From: an uncultured Clostridia bacterium
GTDB lineage: Bacteria > Bacillota > Clostridia > Oscillospirales > Acutalibacteraceae
Direction: 5' to 3'
Length of the DNA stretch: 46,863 nt
Assembly (NCBI GenBank): GCA_946484175.1
Contig: CAMLSX010000014.1
Coordinates: forward strand, 1 to 46,863
Part shown: positions 6,740-15,423 of the stretch, one piece after another
Numbering within the stretch: position 1 is the stretch's first letter
Layout of the letters: every line of letters starts with the position of its first letter
Position numbers and translations under genes: made by a program
Notes under the pieces: generated by a model
Database searches by the model: none
Told to the model about the DNA's origin: nothing
Seen by the model: the letters and a program-made list of their open reading frames with translations, nothing else

Positions 6740-7390
6740 ATGGAGACTGCTTCCCTTCTGCCCTGCCCCCTGTTTCGGGGAATTGCCGCCGAGGAGCTTC
6801 CTGCGCTGCTGAAATGCCTGAACGGATATGAAAAGAGCTATCAGCGGCAGGAAATCCTTCTGCACGCCGGAGAGCTCTGCGAACGGTTTGGAATCCTGGT
6901 ATCGGGTACTGTACAGATTCTCAAAGAAGATCATCATGGCAACGCAACGCTGGTGGCACAGGTTCTTCCGGGGGAACTGTTTGCAGAAGCATTTGTGTGT
7001 GGTGCAATGCCGCTTTCCGTCACCGTAATGGCTGCTGCCGACAGTATGGTACTTTGGCTTGACTATCGCCGTTTTCTTTCTCCCTGTCAAAAAGCCTGTG
7101 TATTTCATCGACAGCTTACCGCGAACCTGTTAAAAATTCTGGCCACACGCAACCGCTTTCTTACCGGGCGGCTGGAGCACCTTTCACAGCGCTCCCTGCG
7201 TGAAAAAGTGCTTTCATTTTTGGAAGAACAGGTACAAGTACAGGGAAGCTCCAGCGTGCAGCTCCCCTTTGACCGTCAGGGGATGGCCGACTATCTGGCA
7301 GCTGACCGCAGCGCGCTGTCTGCTGTCCTTTCCCGTATGCAAAAAGATGGGGTAATCCAATACCATAAAAACCATTTTACTCTGTTATAA
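6740..7390 (+). CDS. Crp/Fnr family transcriptional regulator
   Basis: A 216-residue regulator. Residues 1-125 form a cyclic-nucleotide-binding-type beta-roll (LLHAGELCERFGILVSGTVQ and VLPGELFAEAF are its turns). Residues 140-216 are a winged HTH with GMADYLAADRSALSAVLSRM as the recognition element. It lacks the Cys set of oxygen-sensing Fnr, so the signal may be heme, a redox state or a small ligand. The ATG at 6740 is 7 bases from AGGAG, better than the in-frame TTG at 6737. It is divergent from the ferredoxin gene, its likely target, and the palindrome downstream of its own promoter suggests autorepression. Confidence 0.88.
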   Translation: METASLLPCPLFRGIAAEELPALLKCLNGYEKSYQRQEILLHAGELCERFGILVSGTVQILKEDHHGNATLVAQVLPGELFAEAFVCGAMPLSVTVMAAADSMVLWLDYRRFLSPCQKACVFHRQLTANLLKILATRNRFLTGRLEHLSQRSLREKVLSFLEEQVQVQGSSSVQLPFDRQGMADYLAADRSALSAVLSRMQKDGVIQYHKNHFTLL

Positions 7391-7405
7391 TCTCGACAGA
7401 AAATT

Positions 7406-7442
7406 TTTGAGGGGAAATCCTGTGGCAGGATTTCCCCTCAAA
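7406..7442. terminator. Hairpin between converging genes
   Basis: A 17-bp perfect stem (TTTGAGGGGAAATCCTG and its complement) with a 3-base loop. There is no long T-run on either strand, but AAAATTT on the minus strand and the position between convergent genes favour a shared terminator. Confidence 0.6.
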
Positions 7443-7464
7443 GCAATTCTCAGTACATTTTTAA

Positions 7465-8880
7465 TTATCCAATATGTCCGCTGTCTGCGCCGCCTCCCCA
7501 GAATCGGTAGGAATAACCGTTGTCTTTTCGGTCTTCCCAAATTGCCCGCTGTTCCTGCAAAAGCCGTTCCAAACGAGCCCGATGCTCTGAAAATGCCGGG
7601 TCGTGATAGTAATTGACCGTTTCGGCCGGGTCTTCCTGTAAATCAAAAAGCTGATTGTTTTCCGGGCACATCCGGTACAAAACGAGCTTATACCGGTCAT
7701 CCTTCACACCACGGATAAGGTCTGTATAGGCCAGATAGAGCACCTCGCGGCCATCTTCTCCCTGCGTCACAGAAGCTGAAAAGTCGCAGCCCTCTGCAGA
7801 CTCCGGAACCGGAAGGCCACACAGCCCGCACAGTGTCGGGAATAGATCCAGAAGATAGAGCCGTGCATCGCGCCGGCAGTTTTGGGGAATACCCGGGCCG
7901 GCAAAAATCAGCGGAACGCGAACGCTGTGCTCATACAGGCTTTGTTTTCCCATCAGGCCATGACATCCCACAGCAAGCCCATTATCGCCGGTAAAGACGA
8001 TGATCGTATTTTCCAGCTGGCCGGTTTCTTCCAGGGTATCCAACAATCTGCCAACATGGTCGTCAATATGAGAAATCATGGCATAGTAATCCGCCAAATG
8101 GTTTCGGACTTCCTGTTCACTGCGGGGGTGTGCTGCCAGGTTCTCATCACGCGCCTCGTTCGTCTTCAAGTCCACACCATAGAAGAACGGATGCTCTGCA
8201 CAGAAGTTTTCAGGCAGCGTCAGCTTTTCGGGGTCATACATCTCGCGGTACTTTTCGGGCATGGTACGCGGGTCATGCGGAGCCAGCATGGCCAGATACA
8301 TGAAAAACGGCTCTTCATGCTTTTCCTGTAAAAACCGGACAGCCGCATCAGTAAACAGCTCGGTAGAATGTACACCGGCAGTCACTCGCTCTGCGACGGT
8401 TTTCATCGGATGGTTACAGGCTGTAAAATTGGGGGTTACGCGGATAATATGGTCGTACACACCGTCTGCATGATAGCTGTTGACCGGCACATTCCAGTGA
8501 TCCCACATTCCGCCAAAAAAGATTTCGTCACCGTCTGAAAAGCTTCTCTGATACGACTCAATCCCGTTGTGCCATTTGCCAATACCGATTGTCCGATATC
8601 CGTTTTCGCGGAAACACTGTCCCATGGTGCAGTCATCTTTTGGAATACTCTCGCCTGCGCCGTTCAGATGAAACAGCAGTTTGCTCGAATTGATCATCGC
8701 ACGGCTGGGCATACAAACCGCCCCGGAAGTACCGCCCGGGATGTGCGCCTGTGTAAAGGTGGTTCCCATATTTACCAGCCGGTCAAGATTCGGCGTAATG
8801 ATGTCGGGATTCCCCAGCGCATGAATGGTATTAAACCGCTGGTCATCGGTAAGAATAAATAATACATTTGGTTTCTTCAT
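7465..8880 (-). CDS. Type I sulfatase (cysteine-type)
   Basis: A 471-residue alkaline-phosphatase-fold sulfatase. NVLFILTDDQR (residues 5-15) gives the calcium-binding Asp pair, and AVCMPSR (C56 to R60) is the Cys-type signature in which Cys is turned into formylglycine by a radical-SAM sulfatase-maturating enzyme. GDNGLAVGCHGLMGKQSLYEHS is the second metal/catalytic region. It hydrolyses a sulfate ester, probably from a host glycan or a small sulfated compound. There is no signal peptide, so it acts in the cytoplasm on imported substrate. The ATG at 8880 follows GGGAGG by 9 bases; an upstream in-frame start at 8910 lacks a ribosome site. Last gene of an operon with a dipeptidase and a lipoprotein. 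Confidence 0.9.
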   Translation of the reverse strand: MKKPNVLFILTDDQRFNTIHALGNPDIITPNLDRLVNMGTTFTQAHIPGGTSGAVCMPSRAMINSSKLLFHLNGAGESIPKDDCTMGQCFRENGYRTIGIGKWHNGIESYQRSFSDGDEIFFGGMWDHWNVPVNSYHADGVYDHIIRVTPNFTACNHPMKTVAERVTAGVHSTELFTDAAVRFLQEKHEEPFFMYLAMLAPHDPRTMPEKYREMYDPEKLTLPENFCAEHPFFYGVDLKTNEARDENLAAHPRSEQEVRNHLADYYAMISHIDDHVGRLLDTLEETGQLENTIIVFTGDNGLAVGCHGLMGKQSLYEHSVRVPLIFAGPGIPQNCRRDARLYLLDLFPTLCGLCGLPVPESAEGCDFSASVTQGEDGREVLYLAYTDLIRGVKDDRYKLVLYRMCPENNQLFDLQEDPAETVNYYHDPAFSEHRARLERLLQEQRAIWEDRKDNGYSYRFWGGGADSGHIG

Positions 8881-8903
8881 GATACACTCTTCCTCCCTAT
8901 TTT

Positions 8904-10337
8904 TTACCAATCCGCTTCTTCCAAGTCGGCGATTCCGACTGCAATAATTTCTGCTGCGCGGAACAGGCTCTCCAAAGACAGTGCTTCATCCGGCCCATGT
9001 GCGCCGCCGTGTTCCGGCTGAACCATCGGCGGGTTCTTCTCTTCTCCCGGGAATCCAGGGCCATAAGCAAATGCACGCGGCAGCTTACGGGCATAGGTAC
9101 CGCCGCCCATCACAAAGGGCTCTGTGTTGTCTCCGGTAATATCGGCGTACGCACGGGAAAGGATTTCGACCGCCGGATTTTCTTTCGGGAAATAGTTCGG
9201 GCCATTGACCTCCAACTGTTCCGGTGCAAAGCCCCATGCAGCGCCTGCACTGCGGATTTGTTCCTCCAGCCAGCCTGCATCAGCTGTAATCGGATAGCGG
9301 ATGTTGAAATGGAGCCAGGGGCGGCGGGAATCATCCATTCCGCACATACTGCCCACACAGGTCAAATCACCCGAAAGCTCATCTTTGCAGGCAATATGCA
9401 GCCCGCGCCCATAACAATCCTGCGCTGCCTGTGCCATAAAGAAAAGCTTTTCTGCGTCCGCATCGGGCAAAAGCTCCGCATACAAAATGCCTTTTATCAG
9501 GCGCTCGATAGCATTAAGACTGCCTTCCGGGAATGCTGTATGCCCGGCCTTTCCGCGAGCGGTAATGCGCAGGAACTCTTCTTCTTCCACCACATCCAGC
9601 TCTTTTGGGAGAAGGGTCAGGGCGTTTTGCGCGCGTTCTGAACGGCGTACACAGATTTCAGCAACATCGGGAACAATGTTGCTGGCAAGACCGCCTTGCA
9701 AAGAAATGACTTCTTCACTGAAAGGCTCTGCTGCCTTCAAGGTTGTTTCAATAATTCCCTTTTCGCCATAGCATACCGGGAAGCTGCTGTCTACGACAAT
9801 GGAGATTTTCGGGCAGGGATGATTTTTTGCAAACCAGGTCACGTCTTCCATCCCGCGTTCTTCATCGCAGCCCACAAACAAGCGAAGCGGGTATTTTCCC
9901 GTGATGCCAAGCTCTTTCAAGCAGCGAATCAGGTACAAAATCGCTACGGTAGAACCCTTGTTATCCTCCACGCCGCGGCCGATCAGCCAGCCATCTTTTT
10001 CAAACGGCTCAAACGGCGAATACTCCCAGTTGTTTCCAGGCGGCACTACATCCAGATGTCCCCAGAAGCCGATGCTGTTTTCTGCATCCTCTTCCGTTCC
10101 TTCCAGCCACAATGCACCACAGCGATACTCATAATTTTTCGTATGGAATCCCTGTTCGCGTCCAATTTGCAGCATCTCGTCCAACACATCGCGGCACGGC
10201 TGTCCAAAGGGCTCCACTCCGCTTCCCGGGTTGGAAATGCTGGGAATCCGTACCAGACGAAAAATATCGCGTACAATTTCTTCCCGATGCTGCTGCATCC
10301 ATGCTGCAGCCTGTTTTTGAATTTGTGTATTCAACAC
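8904..10337 (-). CDS. Zinc dipeptidase of the M20 / Sapep-PepV type
   Basis: A 477-residue M20 metallopeptidase. The metal and catalytic residues are visible in GFWGHLDVVPPG (His and Asp), GRGVEDNKGSTVA (bridging Asp), CDEERGMED (catalytic Glu pair) and PEHGGAHGPDEA near the C-terminus (last His). Family members cleave dipeptides or N-blocked amino acids in the cytoplasm. The best start is GTG at 10337, 5 bases from GAGGGAG; the frame runs up to 10376 without a ribosome site. It sits between a lipoprotein gene (gap 38 bases) and the sulfatase (gap 23 bases), so the three are likely co-transcribed. It may complete the digestion of peptides imported by the opp system nearby. Confidence 0.88.
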   Translation of the reverse strand: MLNTQIQKQAAAWMQQHREEIVRDIFRLVRIPSISNPGSGVEPFGQPCRDVLDEMLQIGREQGFHTKNYEYRCGALWLEGTEEDAENSIGFWGHLDVVPPGNNWEYSPFEPFEKDGWLIGRGVEDNKGSTVAILYLIRCLKELGITGKYPLRLFVGCDEERGMEDVTWFAKNHPCPKISIVVDSSFPVCYGEKGIIETTLKAAEPFSEEVISLQGGLASNIVPDVAEICVRRSERAQNALTLLPKELDVVEEEEFLRITARGKAGHTAFPEGSLNAIERLIKGILYAELLPDADAEKLFFMAQAAQDCYGRGLHIACKDELSGDLTCVGSMCGMDDSRRPWLHFNIRYPITADAGWLEEQIRSAGAAWGFAPEQLEVNGPNYFPKENPAVEILSRAYADITGDNTEPFVMGGGTYARKLPRAFAYGPGFPGEEKNPPMVQPEHGGAHGPDEALSLESLFRAAEIIAVGIADLEEADW

Positions 10338-10375
10338 ATTCGCTCCCTCTCTTCCGCAAAAATGCCCCACAGGCA

Positions 10376-10801
10376 TCAGGCGGTTTTTTCAAAAATCAAT
10401 GTAACCTTTCCCCACTCCATTTGCAGTGTCTCATCCACCGCTTCCAGCTCAACAGTTTCACCATTGCTGATAATTACTGTAATCTGGTTTTCATTTTGCG
10501 ACCATGTCCCATCCATGGAGGCATTTTTGATCCGGGCGTAGACAGTTCCATCTTTTTGCAGGGTAAGTTTCATGTTTCCACCAAGTTCTTCCAACACACT
10601 TTCCAGATCAACTCCCAGCCCATCCTGCTGTGCGCTGGTAATCTCCCATGTCCCTAAACAAGTAAAAACCTGTGTCTGACTGACAACAGAGGATGGTTCA
10701 CTTTCTTCCGGTTTCGGAGAATTTTCACCACAACCACACACAAGCACAGCCAGAGATATGATGATTCCCAACACGGTCAGTTTTCTTTTGTATTGCTTCA
10801 A
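10376..10801 (-). CDS. Small secreted lipoprotein with a lipocalin-like beta domain
   Basis: A 141-residue protein with a type II signal peptide: KQYKRKLTVLGIIISLAVLVCGC, where the lipobox is VCGC and the final Cys is lipidated. A Ser/Glu/Pro linker follows, then about 95 residues (CLGTWEITSA, LTLQKDGTVYARI, DGTWSQNENQITV) with the alternating pattern of a small beta-barrel seen in lipocalin-like or DUF5640-type proteins. The function is unknown; the domain type usually binds a ligand at the cell surface. The start is TTG at 10801, 8 bases after AGGAGG; the upstream frame (to 10897) would bury the signal peptide. It leads the operon with the dipeptidase and sulfatase. Confidence 0.75.
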   Translation of the reverse strand: MKQYKRKLTVLGIIISLAVLVCGCGENSPKPEESEPSSVVSQTQVFTCLGTWEITSAQQDGLGVDLESVLEELGGNMKLTLQKDGTVYARIKNASMDGTWSQNENQITVIISNGETVELEAVDETLQMEWGKVTLIFEKTA

Positions 10802-10820
10802 TATGCCTTCCTCCTTTTGC

Positions 10821-10845
10821 AAAAAATCTGCCCATTCCCGGCAGA
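10821..10845 (-). terminator. Terminator-like hairpin in the lipoprotein leader (candidate attenuator)
   Basis: On the minus strand TCTGCC, loop GGGAATG, GGCAGA and then six T, all between the predicted start (about 10862) and the ribosome site at about 10809-10817. The stem is only 6-7 bp, so it may be weak. Confidence 0.4.
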
Positions 10846-10868
10846 CCTTCTCATTTACTGATATCTTT

Positions 10869-10897
10869 ATCATACCGTATTCTGAAATGAATCGCAA
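10869..10897 (-). promoter_or_regulatory. Promoter of the lipoprotein/dipeptidase/sulfatase operon
   Basis: Minus strand TTGCGA (10892-10897), 17 bases, TATGAT (10869-10874). The 388-base gap 10802-11189 holds this promoter, the leader hairpin and the divergent promoter at 11077-11105; nothing else is evident in it. Confidence 0.65.
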
Positions 10898-11076
10898 CGC
10901 CGCAGGTAAATTTTCTGCTCCTCTTCATTGTTTCACTGTATGCTATTTTAATATTTAAAATAATTTATTTCAATAAAAGTAAGATAATTAAATTAATTTT
11001 CATAAAATATCTCCACCAAGGCCTCAGGAAAATCTTCTTAAAATTGAGAGAAGAATGAAAAAAATGGTGCTTCTTC

Positions 11077-11105
11077 TTGAACCTGCCAGAATATCGTGTT
11101 ATAAT
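11077..11105 (+). promoter_or_regulatory. Promoter of the TIM-barrel isomerase-like gene
   Basis: TTGAAC at 11077-11082, 17 bases, perfect TATAAT at 11100-11105. Leader of about 78 bases. Confidence 0.7.
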
Positions 11106-11189
11106 GTGTACAGATATCCTGATAGCAGCCGCAATAATACATATGATGGAATATTTTTTATGTTATTGTAAAGGAGCGAACGATCCAAA

Positions 11190-11849
11190 ATGGTTGTCTT
11201 TTCTACGATACAGTACCCCGAAATTCCTACACAGGATTTGTTTGGGTTGGCAAAAGAAGCAGGCGCTGCCGGTATCGAATGGGATGATACCGCCCATCTG
11301 CAGGCCGGACACACAAAAGATGCCACCAACGCGTATTGGAACACAATCAACGAAAAACTGACGCCGTTTTCTCTCGTTTCCAATTACACGCTGGGAGATA
11401 AGCGAAACATTCAGGAGCTTTTCATGCCAGTAATGGATTCTGCGTTTGCGCTGCATGCTTCTATCGTCCGCATTCAGCCCCTACCGATCGCATCTGCTGA
11501 TGCTGATTATAATACCGTTAACAAGGCCGCACAGGAGCTGCGCACCATCTGTGATATGGCAAATATCTTCGACATCGAGGTTCAGGTGATTTGTCGCCCG
11601 AATTCTTTGACTGACAGCGCACAGAGTGTTTGCTCTCTGCTGAAAATGGCTAACTGTCTCAACTGCAAGTGCTCTTGGCAGCCTGACCCTGCAATTTCCG
11701 ACCAGGACAACCTGGCTTCCCTTCAGGCCGTAAAGAGATTTTTGGGCAGCGCTGTGGTTACCCCCAGCTGGAAAAAGGAATACAGCGCTTATTTGGAAAA
11801 CGCTTTGCCCAATGTTCCGCTGATTTTGGAGACAGGGCGCATCAATTAA
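11190..11849 (+). CDS. Xylose-isomerase-like TIM-barrel protein (sugar phosphate isomerase/epimerase family)
   Basis: A 219-residue protein, shorter than the usual 270-290 of the AP endonuclease 2/xylose isomerase-like barrel. The N-terminal QDLFGLAKEAGAAGIEWDDTAHL resembles the first beta-alpha units of that family, with the typical Glu-Trp strand end. A VRIQPLP strand follows near residue 92, and LILETGRI closes the protein. Family members isomerise or epimerise sugars or inositols using a divalent metal. It seems to lack one or two barrel strands, so its activity is uncertain. The ribosome site AAGGAG is 13 bases from the ATG, somewhat long. It has its own promoter and terminator. Confidence 0.6.
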   Translation: MVVFSTIQYPEIPTQDLFGLAKEAGAAGIEWDDTAHLQAGHTKDATNAYWNTINEKLTPFSLVSNYTLGDKRNIQELFMPVMDSAFALHASIVRIQPLPIASADADYNTVNKAAQELRTICDMANIFDIEVQVICRPNSLTDSAQSVCSLLKMANCLNCKCSWQPDPAISDQDNLASLQAVKRFLGSAVVTPSWKKEYSAYLENALPNVPLILETGRIN

Positions 11850-11867
11850 TCAGAATAACTTCAATAT

Positions 11868-11908
11868 AAAATGGCTCTTCCACTCAATACTGTGGAAGAG
11901 CCATTTTA
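11868..11908. terminator. Bidirectional terminator
   Basis: AAAATGGCTCTTCCAC and GTGGAAGAGCCATTTT form a 16-bp perfect stem with an 8-base loop; A and T ends make it functional on both strands. It lies between convergent genes. Confidence 0.85.
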
Positions 11909-11915
11909 TTGTTTT

Positions 11916-13418
11916 TTAAATTTCTTTTGCAGAAAAATACTGAAATCTGCCTTCTCCCTTTTCTGCAAATACGCCCAGATAGGTTCCAGTAAAAGTCATC
12001 ATACGGGTTCCTTCTGTGCACAAGCCTGCTGTTGCACAAGTTCCCAAAAGCTTCCAATCAGTTTTCTCTGTGCGATAATAGAATCGATATTCTTCCCGCC
12101 CGGTTTCTGCGCGGAACATCACAGGCTGCGTACTTTCCACGGTATCCGATTCACAGCCGCCTGTCATACCATGGACTGTCCAGGAAAGGCCTACTTTTTG
12201 ACAATCTCCGATACGTTTGGTATAAACTTCGTAGTGATATTCCATATTGTAAAATGCAGTCAAACCAGCTCGGCCGCCATCTTGCAGAGCTGCTGTCAAA
12301 CAGGTCTCTGCTGCCATTTCAAATTCCTTCTGGCGAACGCCCATAAAAGTCGGGACAAAATCACTCAGGGTCTCTTCCCCGCCGCGCAGGCAGAGTTCTC
12401 CGTTTTCACAAACATAACGTTCACGATACGGATTGCGTACAAAGTTCCAATCTAATTTCCATGAACCATCTGTAAAATCGTCCTCAAAATCAACAGCGGG
12501 GATAACTGCTGTATCATCTCCAGGCAAAACAGCCGTCATTTCCATCGCAGTATGCCGCTCTTCTCCCACAACCGGCCAGCCGCCTTCCCAACGAACCGGC
12601 GTCAGGAAAGTTTCGCGCCCCAAGTTGTGAAGCATGGCATGCCCCAGCGGACGGATTCCCAGATGTACCATCCACCAGTTCCCGTTCTCATCTTCCAGCA
12701 AATCACCGTGGCCGGTAGCCTGAATCGGTAAAGTATCTGCCTGACGATGGCAGATCAGAGGATTATGCGGGCAGGATTCATACGGGCCTTCCACGTTATG
12801 GCTGCGGAAAATCGTCTCCATATGACCGTACTCCGTACCGCCTTCTGCAATCATCAGATAATACCATCCGTTGATTTTGTACAGATGCGGTGCTTCCGGA
12901 CACTTCTCCCCTGTGCCGTGAGTAATAACGGTTTTTTCGCTCAATCGCTCACCGGTTTTGGGATTTACCTGAAACAGCACAATAGAAGAACGGCCGTTAT
13001 CGTTATGGGTACCGCAAAAATAAACTTTTCCGTCGTCATCAAACAACAGGGAAGGGTCAATTCCCGCCTGATCGACCCACTGCGGCTCTGACCACGGGCC
13101 AGCGGGATTTTCTGCATAGACAATAAAGTTCCCACCATGAGAGACGTTCGTGGTAATCATATAAAAAGTCCCATCGTGATAGCGAATGGTCGGTGCATAG
13201 ATTCCACCTGAACAGCGGCACTTTTCAAGGGGAAGCTGGCTGTCTCGGGTGAGGCAATAACCGATCATCTTCCAATCCGTCAGGTTGCGGCTGTGATACA
13301 CCGGTACACCGGGGAAAAATTCAAAAGTAGAAGTTACCAGATAATAGTCCTTTCCCACACGACAAATACTGGGGTCTGGATTATACCCTTTGATTACAGG
13401 ATTTTGATAGACTGCCAT
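11916..13418 (-). CDS. Glycoside hydrolase family 43 (beta-xylosidase/arabinofuranosidase type)
   Basis: A 500-residue protein. Residues 5-310 are the five-bladed propeller of GH43 with NPVIKGYNPDPSICRVG at the start (D15, general base), DPSLLFDDDGK (D121, pKa-tuning Asp) and CPEAPHLYK (E175, general acid). Residues 320-500 form the beta-sandwich C-terminal domain usual in beta-xylosidases of this family (DDFTDGSWKLDWNFVRNPYRE opens it). No signal peptide, so it acts on imported xylo- or arabino-oligosaccharides. GAGAGGAG precedes the ATG by 9 bases. It is monocistronic, with a palindrome at its predicted transcription start that suggests substrate-dependent repression. Confidence 0.92.
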   Translation of the reverse strand: MAVYQNPVIKGYNPDPSICRVGKDYYLVTSTFEFFPGVPVYHSRNLTDWKMIGYCLTRDSQLPLEKCRCSGGIYAPTIRYHDGTFYMITTNVSHGGNFIVYAENPAGPWSEPQWVDQAGIDPSLLFDDDGKVYFCGTHNDNGRSSIVLFQVNPKTGERLSEKTVITHGTGEKCPEAPHLYKINGWYYLMIAEGGTEYGHMETIFRSHNVEGPYESCPHNPLICHRQADTLPIQATGHGDLLEDENGNWWMVHLGIRPLGHAMLHNLGRETFLTPVRWEGGWPVVGEERHTAMEMTAVLPGDDTAVIPAVDFEDDFTDGSWKLDWNFVRNPYRERYVCENGELCLRGGEETLSDFVPTFMGVRQKEFEMAAETCLTAALQDGGRAGLTAFYNMEYHYEVYTKRIGDCQKVGLSWTVHGMTGGCESDTVESTQPVMFRAETGREEYRFYYRTEKTDWKLLGTCATAGLCTEGTRMMTFTGTYLGVFAEKGEGRFQYFSAKEI

Positions 13419-13438
13419 TTGCTTTTACTCCTCTCCAA

Positions 13439-13452
13439 GACAGAATTCTGTC
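13439..13452. promoter_or_regulatory. 14-bp perfect palindrome in front of GH43 (candidate operator)
   Basis: GACAGAATTCTGTC lies between a minus-strand -10 box (TACAAT, 13456-13461) and the start codon, covering the predicted transcription start near 13449. A repressor bound here would block transcription. Confidence 0.5.
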
Positions 13453-13524
13453 AATATTGTAGCAGACTTCCCCGGGATTTCCTATGTTTTTTTTAACTGT
13501 TATGTCAAAAATCTTCTCAAATCA

Positions 13525-13558
13525 AAACCCGGAATATCCGCATGGACATTCCGGGTTT
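13525..13558 (-). terminator. Terminator downstream of Xaa-Pro aminopeptidase
   Basis: AAACCCGGAAT and ATTCCGGGTTT form the stem with an inner 3-bp extension. On the minus strand it ends in TTTTGATTT, 12 bases after the stop codon of the gene ending at 13570. Confidence 0.7.
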
Positions 13559-13569
13559 CTTTCAGTCGT

Positions 13570-15345
13570 TTACAGTGCCTGGCAGGCTTCCTCCAGCCAG
13601 GGCAGTGTCTCAGGCTCCACATGGGGCGCCAATGCCTTGTATACCTTCTGATGGTAGGCATTCAGATAATCCAGCTCTTCGCGGGTCATCAGTTCCACAT
13701 CAATGGCCTTGCGGTCAATGGGGAACAAGGTCATGGGCTCCAGCTTCAGGAAGCGGCCATACTCGGTTTCTTTCCAGAACACCACTTCCAGCAGGTTCTC
13801 GGTGCGGATACCGTACTTGCCTTCCAGATACAGGCCGGGCTCGTTGGTGATGGTCATGCCCTCTTGCAGCACGCCGGAAGAACGCGGGCTGAAACTCTGG
13901 GGGCCTTCATGTACACCGCCGAAGAAGCCCACACCGTGACCGGTGCCGCAGCGATAGTCCAGACCATATTTCCAAACCTGCTGACGGGCCAGGCAATCCA
14001 GCATACCGTCCTTGGTTCCCTCCGGGAACACAGCCATAGCCAGCTGAATGTGACTCTTGAGAACACGGGTGAAGTCGGTCTTTTCTTCCTCACTGATGGG
14101 GCCCATGACAAAAGTACGGGTTACATCGGTGGTACCGGTCAGATACTGTCCGCCGGAATCGATGAGCAAAAAGCCCTTCTTTTGCAGCATATCGGACTTC
14201 TCTGCGGTAGGGCCATAGTGCATCATGGCAGCGTTGGGGCCGTAGCCTGCAATGGTGTCAAAGCTGTCGCCCTTATTCTCCGGCATTTTGGCGCGCTCGG
14301 CAGAAAGCATCAGGCACACGTCATATTCGCTGACTGCCTCTCCTGCATCCATGCGCTTTTGCAGCTTGACCCAGAAGTTGGCCATTGCCACACCGTCCCA
14401 TACATGGGCTTCACGGATATTTTTCAGCTCGGTGGGGTTCTTCACGCCCTTGAGCACTTCTACAACATCAGTGCCATAGACAATGGAAACGGTGTCGTTC
14501 TTCATCAGGCGCAGCAGGTTATCATAGCTGATACCAGCCTTATTCACCAGCATTTTGGCGCCGCTCAGATCTCCGGACAGGTCTTCTGTAATCGCACTAT
14601 AGGGACGCAGGGTGAAGGTTTCCTTCAAATAGGCGATGTCCTCAGCACTCAGGCGGTCCTCATCCAGATACAGACGGGCCTCATCCTTCAGCACCAGCAC
14701 ATAAGAGGTGGCAAAGGGATTATAGGCAATGTCAGATGCACGGACATTGGAAAGCCAGTTGGCGCAGTCCAGTGTGCTGTACAGCTGGGCATCAGCGTTC
14801 TTTTCTGCCAGCTTTTCCCGAACCTGCTGGAGCTTCTCTTTTGGAGAAAGGCCTGCATACTTGACGTCCAGCACATAGGCCGGGGTATGGGGCAGCTCGG
14901 GACGGCCTTCCCAAACAGGCATGACCAGATCTTCGCTAATCAGAGATGCGCCCACTTTTTCCAGCTTTTCCTGAAGCAGCAAGCCGCTTGCTGCCGGATA
15001 AATCGCGCCATCCACTGCCACGGTTTTACCAGCCTGTGTATCAGCCAGATATTCCTCGACAGTGGGCACACCCTTCTCCCGCATGCGGAACAGTTTGATT
15101 TCGCTGCCGGACAGCTGGGCTTCCGCCTGGATAAAATACCGGCCATCCGTCCACAGTCCACTCTCTTCGGTAGTCACTACCAGCGTACCGGCAGAACCCG
15201 TAAAGCCGGAAAACTCCTTGCGGGCCTTCCATGCCTCGGGGATATATTCACTCATATGGGGGTCGCTGGTGGGAATTACCAGCGCATCCACATTGGCTTT
15301 TGCCATTTCACCGCGCAAAGCGGCAATTTTTTCATTGACAGTCAT
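13570..15345 (-). CDS. Xaa-Pro aminopeptidase (M24 family)
   Basis: A 591-residue three-domain aminopeptidase P of the long (eukaryote-like) type: two creatinase-like N-terminal domains (about 1-310) and a C-terminal pita-bread catalytic domain. Metal ligands are in LIDSGGQYLTGTTDVTRTF (two Asp), GTGHGVGFFGGVHEGP (His) and TNEPGLYLEGKYGIRTEN (two Glu). It removes the N-terminal residue next to proline from peptides in the cytoplasm. The ATG at 15345 is 9 bases after AGGAG; an in-frame TTG at 15354 abuts the ribosome site and is rejected. It follows oppF after a terminator and likely finishes proline-containing peptides brought in by Opp. Confidence 0.92.
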   Translation of the reverse strand: MTVNEKIAALRGEMAKANVDALVIPTSDPHMSEYIPEAWKARKEFSGFTGSAGTLVVTTEESGLWTDGRYFIQAEAQLSGSEIKLFRMREKGVPTVEEYLADTQAGKTVAVDGAIYPAASGLLLQEKLEKVGASLISEDLVMPVWEGRPELPHTPAYVLDVKYAGLSPKEKLQQVREKLAEKNADAQLYSTLDCANWLSNVRASDIAYNPFATSYVLVLKDEARLYLDEDRLSAEDIAYLKETFTLRPYSAITEDLSGDLSGAKMLVNKAGISYDNLLRLMKNDTVSIVYGTDVVEVLKGVKNPTELKNIREAHVWDGVAMANFWVKLQKRMDAGEAVSEYDVCLMLSAERAKMPENKGDSFDTIAGYGPNAAMMHYGPTAEKSDMLQKKGFLLIDSGGQYLTGTTDVTRTFVMGPISEEEKTDFTRVLKSHIQLAMAVFPEGTKDGMLDCLARQQVWKYGLDYRCGTGHGVGFFGGVHEGPQSFSPRSSGVLQEGMTITNEPGLYLEGKYGIRTENLLEVVFWKETEYGRFLKLEPMTLFPIDRKAIDVELMTREELDYLNAYHQKVYKALAPHVEPETLPWLEEACQAL

Positions 15346-15363
15346 CGGAAACAACTCCTTTAT

Positions 15364-15400
15364 GCAAAATAAAACAGCCCCCGGACCTGCCGGAGGCTGT
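15364..15400 (-). terminator. Terminator of oppBCDF
   Basis: Minus strand CAGCCTCCGG, loop, CCGGGGGCTG, then TTTTATTTT. It separates oppF from the aminopeptidase gene. Confidence 0.75.
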
Positions 15401-15423
15401 GATAAGGCAAAACTTCTCCGGTA

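Noticed and set aside
13621-15372. A 583-codon plus-strand open frame over the Xaa-Pro aminopeptidase gene
   Set aside because: Shadow of a gene with all its metal ligands. The frame has no ribosome site and no recognisable domain.
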